From UMGS1002 sp050946195 (GTDB lineage Bacteria > Bacillota > Clostridia > Oscillospirales > CAG-272): a stretch of 24,153 bases of DNA. A program made the translations under genes and the position numbers. Where the stretch lies: the NCBI GenBank assembly GCA_050946195.1, contig JBMNUI010000028.1:1-24153 (forward strand). The letters run 5' to 3'. This document shows positions 13,835 to 21,312 of the stretch, in pieces (positions within the stretch are counted from its first letter, which is position 1; each line of letters begins with the position of its first letter). The notes under the pieces were generated by a model. It was not told the DNA's origin, ran no database searches, and was given only the letters and a program-made list of their open reading frames with translations.

Positions 13835-14753
13835 TTGCCGCCTCCCAGCCTGATATCTCGTAATTGTAGGCAAAGAGCCGGCCGGATACCCGGCTCAGCC
13901 CCGCGTAGGCGCCGAAACACCGGCTTTTATGCAGGGACACAATACCCGGTTTTTTCAGAAGTTCATCAAGCGAGGCGGCATGTGCTGACGCCAGCAGCGG
14001 GATGCCGCAGTTGTGCACCCTCATTATCGCCTCGGCCTCGCCGGAGTCTCCTATCTCGTCGCAGACTATCACCTGCGCGCCGAGCGTCCGTGCGGCAATC
14101 TCAATCCCCTCACCCCGCGGGTAGCCCGAAAGAATGTCTATTGTCAGCATGGCCATGTCGAGCCCCGCACAAAGCTCCCCGCGCGTGTCCACCACGGCGA
14201 CACGCAGGGGACTGGAGCCCGACGCCAGCTTTGCCGCGGCGCCTCTGAGCACCGTCGTCTTGCCGACTCCCGGAGGAGAATAGATCAGCACCCCGCGCGA
14301 TAGTCCCATAGACCTCACCAGCCGGCAGAGCTCTTCCCCCACCTCGGGCGCGCGATGAGGCAGGCGTAACACTATCGACGAAACCTCGCTCACGCCGATA
14401 ATTTTTCCCGAGCTGGTCGCGGCCCTCCCGCATATCCCGGCGCGCACCCCGCCGGGCAGGGTTATGTAGCCGCGGCAGATGGTGTCGCTGAAGGCGTAAA
14501 GCGAGCCGCCGCAAAGCCGGTTGAGAACGCCCTCCATCTCCTCGCCGCCGAGCACCACGTCAAGGATTATATTCCGGTCTCCCGTGGTCACAGACGCGCA
14601 TCTGCCGCGCCTGAGCCTGATTTCCTCGATAATCCCGACATCCGGCTGCTCCGCTGCCTTTCTAACCGCGTCCGTAAGACGGAAAGGCAGCATTGTCTCA
14701 AGGAACGCGGGAATGCTCTTTTCCTCCTCGCGGTTAATTATTACCGTCCGCAT
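13821..14753 (-). CDS. spoIIIAA: Stage III sporulation protein AA, ATPase
   Basis: 310-aa ATPase related to secretion ATPases, needed in the mother cell to power or assemble the SpoIIIA channel. Walker A is SPPGVGKTT (159-167) and Walker B is VIVCDEIG (228-235), with AFSDTICRGYITLPGGVRAGICG (88-109) typical of the family and AHAASLDELL near the C-terminus. ATG 14751-14753 has AGGAAAGG directly before it; a frame open to 14801 lacks a better start. It is the first gene of the operon. I looked for a SigmaE promoter (ATA -35, CATAnnnT -10): a CATAGGCT is present in the leader, but with no matching -35, so I do not annotate one. A short hairpin (14800-14820) sits in the leader. Confidence 0.96.
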   Translation of the reverse strand: MRTVIINREEEKSIPAFLETMLPFRLTDAVRKAAEQPDVGIIEEIRLRRGRCASVTTGDRNIILDVVLGGEEMEGVLNRLCGGSLYAFSDTICRGYITLPGGVRAGICGRAATSSGKIIGVSEVSSIVLRLPHRAPEVGEELCRLVRSMGLSRGVLIYSPPGVGKTTVLRGAAAKLASGSSPLRVAVVDTRGELCAGLDMAMLTIDILSGYPRGEGIEIAARTLGAQVIVCDEIGDSGEAEAIMRVHNCGIPLLASAHAASLDELLKKPGIVSLHKSRCFGAYAGLSRVSGRLFAYNYEISGWEAANELI

Positions 14754-14911
14754 CCTTTCCTTTGCCTCTCCTCCGTATCCGCGAAGCCTATGCGCCCTCA
14801 AAGGAGCTCCCTGCTCCTTTCCGGTACACTACAGTATATTTGCCGCACTGCCTCTGTAGACCTGTCCCGGACAAACTTTTTGTTTGCCTGCCCCACCAGA
14901 CGTCCTTGGCA

Positions 14912-14940
14912 TTGACAAGAGTGGCGGCGTGTGCTATACT
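14912..14940 (+). promoter_or_regulatory. Strong SigmaA promoter of the GDPD gene
   Basis: Perfect TTGACA (14912-14917), a 17-base spacer and TATACT (14935-14940), about 40 bases upstream of the ATG. Confidence 0.88.
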
Positions 14941-14979
14941 TAGATGTATAAATTTTCCGAATTATGAAAGGAAGCTGCC

Positions 14980-15702
14980 ATGGACACCATTAAAATCCCC
15001 GATAAAAAGAGCGTCAAGATGATCGCCCACCGGGGGCTTTCGGGAATCGAGCGCGAGAACACCAACTCGGCCTTTGTAGCCGCCGCAAACCGCAGCTACT
15101 ACGGAATCGAAACCGACATCCGGCGCACAGGTGACGGCAAATTCGTCCTCTTCCACGACAAGACCACCGCCCGCGTGGGAATCGACAGCCTCACGGTCGA
15201 GCAGTCGACCTTCGACACTCTCCGCTCACTGGTGCTGACCGAAATTGACGGGACAAGAGCGCGCAGCGACCTGCGCATCCCGACGCTTGAGGAATACATC
15301 CTGATAAACAAAAAGTACGGCAAGGTCGCCGTACTCGAGCTCAAGGGCGAGATGACCGGGGAGGAAATATACAGAATATGCGACATCATAGAGTCGCTCG
15401 GTTATCTTCAGAACGTGATTTTCATATCCTTCTCCTTTAACAACCTTGTGTTGCTACGCCAGAAGCACCCCGAACAGCCTGTCCAGTTCCTCACCTCAAC
15501 CTATGACGACACGCTCATAGGCCGGCTGCTCGAGCACAAATTCGACCTTGATATAAACCACGAGGCGCTGAATGCCGAAAATACCGCCGCAATAAAGGCC
15601 GCCGGGATCACCCTCAACTGCTGGACGGTAGACAATCTCGCCCGCGCGGAAGAACTCATCGGCTTCGGCGTCGACATGATAACCACAAACATACTCGAAT
15701 AG
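14980..15702 (+). CDS. Glycerophosphodiester phosphodiesterase family protein
   Basis: 240-aa protein of the GDPD family (TIM barrel), which hydrolyses glycerophosphodiesters from phospholipid turnover to glycerol 3-phosphate and an alcohol. The catalytic core is visible: AHRGL (His17, Arg18), ENTNSAF, YGIETDIRRT (Glu44, Asp46 as metal ligands) and VLFHDKTTARV (His59). Later blocks are AVLELKGE, VIFISFSFNNL and the terminal ITLNCWTVDNLARAEELIGFGVDMITTN. No signal peptide is present, so it is cytosolic, and the length is typical. SD AAAGGA precedes ATG 14980. It is a single-gene unit with its own promoter, divergent from spoIIIAA. Confidence 0.93.
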   Translation: MDTIKIPDKKSVKMIAHRGLSGIERENTNSAFVAAANRSYYGIETDIRRTGDGKFVLFHDKTTARVGIDSLTVEQSTFDTLRSLVLTEIDGTRARSDLRIPTLEEYILINKKYGKVAVLELKGEMTGEEIYRICDIIESLGYLQNVIFISFSFNNLVLLRQKHPEQPVQFLTSTYDDTLIGRLLEHKFDLDINHEALNAENTAAIKAAGITLNCWTVDNLARAEELIGFGVDMITTNILE

Positions 15703-15710
15703 CGGCAAGA

Positions 15711-15754
15711 AACAAAAACCAACAGCCGCAGGTGCAAACACCTGCGGCTGTTGG
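15711..15754 (-). terminator. Long perfect hairpin between convergent genes
   Basis: A perfect 16-bp stem (15719-15734 with 15739-15754) has a 4-base loop. On the minus strand it is followed by GGTTTTTGTTT, so it terminates the zinc-ribbon gene; the plus side lacks a T-run but the stem may also help end the GDPD transcript. Confidence 0.85.
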
Positions 15755-15815
15755 TCCCGACTACCTATCTTATATCACCGAGACGCAAGACGCGCGTCCA
15801 TGATACCGATTTGGA

Positions 15816-16148
15816 TTACTGCACTTCCTGCTGTACTTTCCTTCTCTTCTCGAAGCAGGCGCTGCAGTATACGGGTCTGTCGCTCGAAGGCTGGAAGGTC
15901 ACCTTGGCTTCCCCGCCGCAATCCGCACAGACGGTTGTAAAGTACTCACGGGGGGCTTTCCCCGCGTTTTTCCTTGCATCCCGGCAGGGCTTGCAGCTCT
16001 TCGGCTTGTTCAGGAAGCCTTTTTGAGCATAGAACCGCTTCTCGCCGGCAGTGAACACGAACTCTTTGCCGCATTCCTTGCAAACGAGAGTCTCGTCCTC
16101 ATACTCGGTCTCTTCGACGATTCCAACCTTTACTTCTTCGTTCAACAT
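15816..16148 (-). CDS. CxxC-x17-CxxC zinc-ribbon protein
   Basis: 110-aa small cytosolic protein with two zinc-binding modules. The first has CKEC (23-26) and CKPC (52-55) around FVFTAGEKRFYAQKGF, the probable-zinc-ribbon pattern. The second has CADC (74-77) and CSAC (95-98) separated by exactly 17 residues, with TFQPSSDRPVYC between, which is the CxxC-x17-CxxC domain common in Clostridia. The N-terminus is acidic. The molecular function is unknown; nucleic-acid or protein binding is plausible for zinc ribbons but not shown here. ATG 16146-16148 has a close AAGG SD. Promoter at 16198-16226, terminator at 15711-15754, so it is a monocistronic gene. Confidence 0.88.
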   Translation of the reverse strand: MLNEEVKVGIVEETEYEDETLVCKECGKEFVFTAGEKRFYAQKGFLNKPKSCKPCRDARKNAGKAPREYFTTVCADCGGEAKVTFQPSSDRPVYCSACFEKRRKVQQEVQ

Positions 16149-16197
16149 CGCCTTTTGAACCTCGCTTTGAAATATGGATTAATTACCCTGAGACGGA

Positions 16198-16226
16198 TTT
16201 AAACCGACACCTTTGAAGCCTGTCAA
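16198..16226 (-). promoter_or_regulatory. Promoter of the zinc-ribbon gene
   Basis: The minus strand reads a perfect TTGACA (16221-16226), a 17-base spacer, then TTTAAA (16198-16203), about 50 bases before the ATG. The -10 is weak but spacing is optimal. Confidence 0.65.
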
Positions 16227-16359
16227 CGCTCTGTTTAAGCTATCCGGGCATATAATAGTCGAGATGTCCCGTGATGTTGTCTTGCAATAAAGGCACTATG
16301 TCCTGTCTTTCCGACAGACACGTTGGAACCTTTTTGACCGAAATTCAGATTCTACGATA

Positions 16360-16953
16360 TCACATATGCCCGTTCTTCTCCAGAAGAGTGCGCAGCTTCC
16401 GCTTTATGCGGTAGAGCGCGTTGCCGATTGATTTTTCAGGCCGAGACAACCGCTTTGATATTTCAGCCGGGCTAAGACCCGATATGTATAGGGTAAACAC
16501 TTTATTTTCATATTCAGAAAGATTCTGTCTGATGAATCTGCGCAGCGCCTTCTCGTTTTCCCTCTCTATAATCAGGCCGGCCGGATTGTCTCCCTCCGCC
16601 CGGTATCTCGAGTAATCGCTGTACTCAAGCGAGGCCACGGTGTTTCCCGCCCGGCGCTGTGCCGCGCGCGCCTGTGTTATTAGGGCGTTTGTAATGCAGA
16701 TTTTGGCATAGAGTCCGAACTCCACGCCCGGCTGCTCTATGTCAAATGTCATTATTGCCCGGTAGAATACCGCCAGCGCTTCCTGCCGGAGGTCCTCGGC
16801 GTCATTTCTGCCCCTGGCAAACTGGGCCACCGTTGACCTTATCATCGGCTCATAGAGTCGCAGCAGCCTGTCAAAAGCAGCCTGGTCGCCCTTTTTCACC
16901 TTGGCGACAAGCTCCAACACCGCCGTCTTTTCCGGGTTGTTTTTTTGACTCAT
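16360..16953 (-). CDS. Sigma-70 family RNA polymerase sigma factor, SigH-like
   Basis: 197-aa sigma factor with region 2 and region 4 and no region 3 insertion of note. Region 2 includes FDRLLRLYEPMIRSTVAQFA, NDAEDLRQEALAVFYRAIMTFD (the core-binding and -10 recognition part) and the CITNALITQARAAQRRAG helix. Region 4 is LSEYENKVFTLYISGLSPAEISKRLSRPEKSIGNALYRIKRKLR, a clear HTH. The region 2.3-2.4 style and the KSIxNALxRxKRKL ending match SigH/SpoIIAC-length factors, so I call it SigH-like rather than ECF. ATG 16951-16953 overlaps the stop of a 15-codon upstream ORF. Its promoter is strong (17017-17044). Which regulon it serves cannot be told from the window. Confidence 0.88.
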   Translation of the reverse strand: MSQKNNPEKTAVLELVAKVKKGDQAAFDRLLRLYEPMIRSTVAQFARGRNDAEDLRQEALAVFYRAIMTFDIEQPGVEFGLYAKICITNALITQARAAQRRAGNTVASLEYSDYSRYRAEGDNPAGLIIERENEKALRRFIRQNLSEYENKVFTLYISGLSPAEISKRLSRPEKSIGNALYRIKRKLRTLLEKNGHM

Positions 16954-16997
16954 GCAACAGCCGCTTCCTGTAAATCAGCAAAAAATCTTTTCCGCAT
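16950..16997 (-). CDS. Short upstream ORF overlapping the sigma factor start
   Basis: A 15-codon ORF encodes MRKRFFADLQEAAVA. It starts at ATG 16995-16997 with SD AAGGA 5 bases upstream and ends in a TGA that overlaps the sigma factor ATG (ATGA). The sigma factor's own SD is weak. The layout fits a translated leader coupled to the sigma gene. Nothing in the peptide marks it as an attenuator (no codon runs). Conservation would decide whether it is functional. Confidence 0.45.
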   Translation of the reverse strand: MRKRFFADLQEAAVA

Positions 16998-17255
16998 TAT
17001 TCCTTTTTGCTTTTTCATTATATCACCAAAAATAATTATGTCAAGCCCCGACCTGGAAATTATTTCTATATCACAATAAGTGCATTTGCAGCTTTTATGT
17101 ATAATCATTACAATTTTTACCTTTGATTATTGCACACTTTGCCTAATTATGTCATGGTTTTCGCTGATATTTTCATGATAGCATACAAAAAAGTTTACAA
17201 TTTGTTCACAATTAACCCGCACACTTTACCGGTATCAGGCATATTGTCGCCCGCC
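16954..17255. other. Intergenic region upstream of the sigma factor
   Basis: About 300 bases without a normal-size gene. It holds the 15-codon leader ORF and a strong minus-strand promoter (17017-17044). The part from 17045 to 17255 is AT-rich; I see a possible second minus-strand promoter (ATGACA near 17150, 17-base spacing, CAATAA) but no clear terminator for the DUF4364 gene. No RNA gene was recognised. Confidence 0.5.
17017..17044 (-). promoter_or_regulatory. Consensus SigmaA promoter of the sigma factor gene
   Basis: The minus strand reads perfect TTGACA (17039-17044), a 16-base spacer and perfect TATAAT (17017-17022). The predicted transcript starts just before the SD of the 15-codon leader ORF. 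Confidence 0.85.
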
Positions 17256-17804
17256 TCAGTCGAAAAGGTAGTTCACATTCCCGGCAAGCAGGGCGAATAC
17301 CCCGCGGTAGATGACCTCTGGTCGGTTGATGAAGTTGTCCTTCATCCGCTTGGCGCGGTCAATCGAATCGACAACAAGCGATATTCTGAAGATCTTGTTG
17401 CGCTTTTCTTCAAAGGAACAGTTAAAGTCATATCTGCCGTCCTCGCGCGGCTCTATCGTACAGTTTGCCTCTATTCCCCGCCGGCTGAAGTCTATGTAGC
17501 GCAACGCGCAGGCAAGCGACTTGTCAAGAATTGAGGGCAAAATGTCGCTTCGCAGCTCGCGGGCGACGCATCTCCCTTTTTCGGTCACCACGTATTCGGG
17601 GTCGCCCACCCGATTTTTCAGTTCTTCGATAAGCCCCGCGTCAAGCATTTCGTTGAAACTCTCGGCAAAATCAAGGTACATAACATAATCGGTCTGCATA
17701 ACGATGTCGTTTATCGTCACAAAATCAAGCGGGTATCCTATGTTTTCCATAAGATACAACACGAAAATCTTGACATTGTTTTTGCTTCCGATCGGGGAAC
17801 TCAT
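17256..17804 (-). CDS. DUF4364 family protein
   Basis: 182-aa protein matching the clostridial DUF4364 family. The N-terminal third is winged-helix-like: NNVKIFVLYLMENIGYPLDFVTINDIVM, SFNEMLDAGLIEEL and YVVTEKGRCVARELRSDIL. The rest is a beta-rich domain (EANCTIEPREDGRYDFNCSF, IFRISLVVDS). DNA binding is plausible from the fold but no target is known. ATG 17802-17804 has an AAAGGAAG SD, and a -35/-10 pair is present at 17844-17872. It is divergent from hom across 142 bases. Confidence 0.87.
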   Translation of the reverse strand: MSSPIGSKNNVKIFVLYLMENIGYPLDFVTINDIVMQTDYVMYLDFAESFNEMLDAGLIEELKNRVGDPEYVVTEKGRCVARELRSDILPSILDKSLACALRYIDFSRRGIEANCTIEPREDGRYDFNCSFEEKRNKIFRISLVVDSIDRAKRMKDNFINRPEVIYRGVFALLAGNVNYLFD

Positions 17805-17843
17805 CTTTGCTTCCTTTCGCCAAAAAAGGTGTTTTGGTGATTA

Positions 17844-17872
17844 ATTTTATCATGTTTTTGGCTTTTTTTCAA
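17844..17872 (-). promoter_or_regulatory. Promoter of the DUF4364 gene
   Basis: The minus strand reads TTGAAA (17867-17872), a 17-base spacer, then TAAAAT (17844-17849), 40 bases before the ATG. It is back-to-back with the hom promoter, only 9 bases apart. Confidence 0.75.
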
Positions 17873-17881
17873 TACTTTTGT

Positions 17882-17910
17882 TTGCGCTGCGGAATAAAAT
17901 ATGTTATAAT
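17882..17910 (+). promoter_or_regulatory. Promoter of hom
   Basis: TTGCGC (17882-17887), a 17-base spacer and a perfect TATAAT (17905-17910), 36 bases upstream of the ATG. Confidence 0.7.
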
Positions 17911-17946
17911 AGTTGCGTCTTTTAGCTTCTCATCGCAAGGACGGTA

Positions 17947-19167
17947 ATGCACATGATAAATATTGCACTGCTTGGATTCGGAAATATCGGCTCGGGCACG
18001 GTCGAGGTGCTCACGGAAAACAGATACCAGATTGAGCGCTATGTCGGCTGCCCGGTCAATATCAAGTATATACTCGACCGCCGCGACTTTCCCGACAGCC
18101 CGTGGAAAGACCGCATAGTCAAAGACTTCGATATTATCCTGAATGACCCCGAAATAAAAATAGTCGCCGAAATACTCGGCGGCTCGCACCCGGCGTACGA
18201 ATATACAAAGGCCGCGCTCATGGCCGGCAAGCATGTCGTGACCCCGAACAAGGAGGTTGTGGCCAAGTTTGGCGCCGAACTGCTCGACATCGCCGCCAAA
18301 AACGGCGTGCGCTACCTGTTCGAGGGCAGCGTCGGGGGTGGAATCCCCATTATCCGCCCGCTTATCAACGACCTTGCCGCAAACGGCATAATTTCGATAA
18401 GCGGCATTCTGAACGGCACCACGAATTATATCCTGACCCGCATGGGGCGAGATACAATCGGTTATTCGGATGCTCTCCGCGAGGCGCAGGCGCTGGGCTA
18501 TGCCGAAGCCAACCCCGCCGACGACGTCGGCGGCGCCGACGCCGCTCGCAAGATTGTTATCCTTGCGGCGCTGGCCTTCGGAAAGCTGGTTAACCCCGAT
18601 ACCATCCACACTGAGGGTATTACCGGCATCACTCAGGAGGATATTAGGACCGCCGCCGGCTTCGGCTGCACTATAAAACTTATCGCGCACACCGAGCTTG
18701 TGGACGGCAGGGTGTTTGCAATGGTAGCCCCGCATTTTGTCGGGCCGGAAAACCCGCTATATGGCGTCAACGACGTGTTCAATGGAATCCTCGTGGCAGG
18801 TGATCTGATAGGCCGGGTCATGTTCTACGGTCCGGGCGCAGGCCGGCTGCCTACCGCCAGCGCGGTGGTCGCCGATATCGCCGACATTGCCGTGAGCATC
18901 GGCGCGCCGGCAAGAAAGCTGCACTGGGACATTGCCGGAAGAGATGAAGTTGCTGACTTCAGCAACTATTCCTGCCGCTTTTGCTTTATCTTTTCCGACG
19001 TCCCGGGCGGCGTCGATATGCTTGAGCGCAGCTTCGGCAGCCTCAGCAATATCTTCCGCGAAGGAGGCCGGATAGCCTTCATCTCTGGTCCCATGACCGA
19101 AAAAGAGGCCGACGAAAAGGCAGTAGCCTCGGGTGTGCCTTTTATAAAAAGGTTTAGGGTTTTGTGA
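17947..19167 (+). CDS. hom: Homoserine dehydrogenase
   Basis: 406-aa cytosolic enzyme that reduces aspartate semialdehyde to homoserine, the branch toward threonine and methionine. It shows the Rossmann motif GFGNIGSG (10-17), HVVTPNKEVVA with catalytic-site Lys102, EGSVGGGIPII (126-136), the substrate region GILNGTTNYILTRM (153-166) and the ADDVGGADAARKIVILA block (191-207) with Lys202. The C-terminus (about 336-406, RFCFIFSDVPGGVDMLERSFG) looks like a short ACT regulatory domain, suggesting feedback inhibition. ATG 17947 has AAGGA five bases before it; a second ATG two codons on is possible. No other threonine gene follows; the operon ends at the terminator at 19226, inside the convergent symporter gene. 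Confidence 0.96.
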   Translation: MHMINIALLGFGNIGSGTVEVLTENRYQIERYVGCPVNIKYILDRRDFPDSPWKDRIVKDFDIILNDPEIKIVAEILGGSHPAYEYTKAALMAGKHVVTPNKEVVAKFGAELLDIAAKNGVRYLFEGSVGGGIPIIRPLINDLAANGIISISGILNGTTNYILTRMGRDTIGYSDALREAQALGYAEANPADDVGGADAARKIVILAALAFGKLVNPDTIHTEGITGITQEDIRTAAGFGCTIKLIAHTELVDGRVFAMVAPHFVGPENPLYGVNDVFNGILVAGDLIGRVMFYGPGAGRLPTASAVVADIADIAVSIGAPARKLHWDIAGRDEVADFSNYSCRFCFIFSDVPGGVDMLERSFGSLSNIFREGGRIAFISGPMTEKEADEKAVASGVPFIKRFRVL

Positions 19168-19194
19168 TTTTAAGACATTTGTCCAAGTCCCGCC

Positions 19195-20586
19195 TCATCG
19201 TGAAATTACTGTGTTTGCACTTGATGCAGCACCCCTCGTGCTGCGTTTTTCAAGACTTGCTCTGATATAATCACCCGTGAGCTTTACCACCTCCCCGCTC
19301 ATCGGGCAGATGACGCAGAGATTGAGTAGTGTCATGGCCCCGAGGGTAAGGTCGGCAGCCCCCCATATCCTGCCCGGCTCGCTGACCGCCCCCCAGAGCA
19401 TCGCTGCCGCGTATGCGGCAATAAAAAGATGTCTTGTGATTTTCTTTTCGGATAAATACCGAACACACTCCATCCCGTAATGCGCCCAGCAGATGACTGT
19501 GGCAAACCCGAAAAAAAGCACCATCATGCACATGCAATACTCCGACCAGCCGCCGAGCACCGACGAGTAGGCTGCAAGTGTGATCATCATCGGGTCCTCG
19601 CCGTACACGGCGGCCTTGTCGTATCCGATTAGAATGACAATTGCGGTCATCGTACAGAGCAGTATGGTGTCGACAAAGACCTCGAAAATTCCTAAAAACC
19701 CCTGCTCGGATGGGTGGCGCGCGCTCGAGCCGGCATGGGCTATCGGCGCGGTGCCGCAGCCGGCCTCGTTTGACATCAGCCCGCGCATCACCCCGAACCT
19801 TATAGCCCGCGAAATCACATACCCCGCTGCTCCTCCGCCGGCGCTCTTGAGCGAGAAGGCTCCCGAAAAAATCCTGCCGAAGGCTGCCGGTACGTCTCCG
19901 GGGCGCTTGAGCATGACAGTGAGCGAGAGCACAACATAAAGTACCGTCATAAAGGGTACCAGCCGCTCGGTTAGCTCCGAAATACCCTTCGCGCCGGTGA
20001 CAATCACCGCCACCGCAAGGAAGGCAAAAACCCCGCCGCAAAGCGCGGTGTCAAGCCCCATGACGCCATAAAACGCGCGGGTGACCGCATTTACCTGAAT
20101 GACGCAGCCCATCGCCAGCGAGTCGACTATGCAAAGGACAGCAAACAGCGCCGCCAGAAGCCGCCCCGAAAAGGCAAGGCCGCGCGAGCCGAAAAAATCC
20201 CTGATATAGAACATCGGGCCGCCGTGGTACTCCCCGTCGCGCCCGGGACGCCGATGGTTTATGGCAATCACCGTCTCGGCATATTTGAGTAGCATCGCCG
20301 CCAGCGCGCTTATCCACATCCAGAATACCGCGCCCGGACCCCCGAGGTAAACCGCCGAGGCAACTCCGACGATATTCCCCACCCCAAGCGTCCCGGCCAG
20401 CGCCAGCGACAGGGCGCGCAGCGGCGGCATACCTGCCCCGGCTCCCCGGCCGAACATACCGCGGATTATCAAGGCGGGACTCCGGAGCCATAGCCGCCAC
20501 AGGCGCAACGCGTAAAACATCCCTGCGGCAACCAGCGCGAGCGGCACCATGACCCCGAATATGTACCTGTTGAAAAATTCAAGCAC
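19195..20586 (-). CDS. Alanine/glycine:cation symporter family protein (AGCS)
   Basis: 463-aa inner-membrane transporter that imports alanine or glycine with sodium (or a proton). Family motifs are the LALAGTLGVGNIVGVASAVYLGGPGAVFWMW stretch (62-91), LLKYAETVIAI, HGGPMFYI, a VTGAKGISELTERLVPFM block and MSNEAGCGTAPIAHA. About ten to eleven membrane spans are evident. I start at GTG 20584-20586 (MLEFFNRYIFGV), six bases after GGAGG; a further 12 codons upstream (to 20622) would include that SD and are unlikely to be translated. The tail (SLEKRSTRGAASSANTVISR) is soluble, and its DNA contains the hom terminator. The long leader to the groES region is described separately. Confidence 0.92.
   Translation of the reverse strand: MLEFFNRYIFGVMVPLALVAAGMFYALRLWRLWLRSPALIIRGMFGRGAGAGMPPLRALSLALAGTLGVGNIVGVASAVYLGGPGAVFWMWISALAAMLLKYAETVIAINHRRPGRDGEYHGGPMFYIRDFFGSRGLAFSGRLLAALFAVLCIVDSLAMGCVIQVNAVTRAFYGVMGLDTALCGGVFAFLAVAVIVTGAKGISELTERLVPFMTVLYVVLSLTVMLKRPGDVPAAFGRIFSGAFSLKSAGGGAAGYVISRAIRFGVMRGLMSNEAGCGTAPIAHAGSSARHPSEQGFLGIFEVFVDTILLCTMTAIVILIGYDKAAVYGEDPMMITLAAYSSVLGGWSEYCMCMMVLFFGFATVICWAHYGMECVRYLSEKKITRHLFIAAYAAAMLWGAVSEPGRIWGAADLTLGAMTLLNLCVICPMSGEVVKLTGDYIRASLEKRSTRGAASSANTVISR
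19226..19250 (+). terminator. Terminator of hom inside the symporter coding end
   Basis: Stem GCAGCAC (19226-19232) and GTGCTGC (19238-19244) with a 5-base loop, followed by GTTTTT on the plus strand. It lies 59 bases after the hom stop and within the last codons of the convergent AGCS gene. Confidence 0.7.
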
Positions 20587-20871
20587 AGGTTTCCTCCAGA
20601 ACCGGATGATGTATAAAATCACCTTTTACCAGTTAAAAATATCCTTATGGCCGGCTGCAGAGCGTTTTTCTCTGTCACCCGACAGGCTTATCTGCTGAAG
20701 ATGTCGGCTATATTTACCCGTGCGCATTCTTTACCGGCAGTTCACAGTTTTACCGTTCCAATTCTTATGCTGCAGCACAACCTAATATTCCTTTGCCGGT
20801 CGAATCTTAGCAGACCGAGAGGGTTATATTAAAAATTTTGTTAACATTTTGTGAATATTCGCATTTTGGTA
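20587..20871 (-). other. Long leader region upstream of the AGCS gene
   Basis: Nearly 300 bases precede the AGCS start without a gene. On the minus strand several pairings compete: CTGTC/GACAG (20672-20676 with 20681-20685) excludes CCGACA/TGTCGG (20679-20684 with 20702-20707), and GCAGA/TCTGC (20657-20661 with 20691-20695) is also possible. A weak minus-strand promoter (TTCACA, 18 bases, TAATAT) lies near 20828-20857. I could not match it to a known riboswitch or T-box, so its role is undetermined. Confidence 0.35.
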
Positions 20872-20900
20872 TTGATTTTTTTGAGGTTTAGTATTAAAAT
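20872..20900 (+). promoter_or_regulatory. SigmaA promoter of groESL
   Basis: TTGATT (20872-20877), a 17-base spacer and TAAAAT (20895-20900). The CIRCE operator begins 12 bases after the -10, the normal arrangement for HrcA control. Confidence 0.75.
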
Positions 20901-20912
20901 ATGCACAGTCAA

Positions 20913-20939
20913 TTAGCACCCACATATGTTGAGTGCCAG
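20913..20939 (+). promoter_or_regulatory. CIRCE operator (HrcA binding site), imperfect
   Basis: TTAGCACCC (20913-20921), a 9-base spacer and GAGTGCCAG (20931-20939). The consensus is TTAGCACTC-N9-GAGTGCTAA; one left-arm and two right-arm bases differ. It lies between the groESL promoter and groES, so the HrcA repressor is predicted to block transcription until heat stress. Confidence 0.88.
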
Positions 20940-20988
20940 AACTGATGAATAAATTACTATAACAATCACAGAAGGAGGAACAGCAAAG

Positions 20989-21276
20989 ATGAAAATTATC
21001 CCACTTGCCGACAGAGTTGTAGTCAAGCTCGTTGAGGCAGAAGAAAAGACAAAGACCGGAATTATCCTTACCGCGGCGGCAAAAGAAAAGCCCCAGGTTG
21101 CCGAGGTAGTGGCTGTTGGCCCGGGCGGCATGGTTGACGGGAAAGAAGTTCAGATGACCGTCAAGGTAGGCGACAAGGTCATCACATCCAAATATGCCGG
21201 AACCGAGGTCAAATGCGACGGCGTCGATTACACCATCGTGCGTCAGAGCGATATTCTGGCTATTGTTGAATTCTGA
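20989..21276 (+). CDS. groES: Co-chaperonin GroES
   Basis: 95-aa co-chaperonin that forms the heptameric lid of the GroEL chamber. The sequence MKIIPLADRVVVKLVEAEEKT is the family start, the mobile loop includes KTKTGIILTAAA (about 21-32) with the GroEL-binding hydrophobic GIIL, and the VAEVVAVGPG and VGDKVITSKYAGTEV blocks complete the beta barrel. Length is typical. GGAGG lies 11 bases before ATG 20989. It is the first gene of the groESL operon behind a CIRCE operator, and groEL starts 36 bases after it. Confidence 0.98.
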   Translation: MKIIPLADRVVVKLVEAEEKTKTGIILTAAAKEKPQVAEVVAVGPGGMVDGKEVQMTVKVGDKVITSKYAGTEVKCDGVDYTIVRQSDILAIVEF

Positions 21277-21312
21277 TTATCAAAATTAAGATATTAGGGA
21301 GGAAAAACAAAC

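Noticed and set aside
14754..14900. SigmaE promoter of spoIIIA
   Set aside because: A CATAGGCT -10 candidate exists but no suitable -35 is at the right distance.
17130..17534. Plus-strand ORF overlapping the DUF4364 gene
   Set aside because: It lies antisense to a recognised family gene and has no SD or motif.
20838..20861. Possible Rex operator (TTGTTAAC and TTGTGAA)
   Set aside because: The half-sites are in direct, not inverted, orientation, so it does not fit the Rex consensus.
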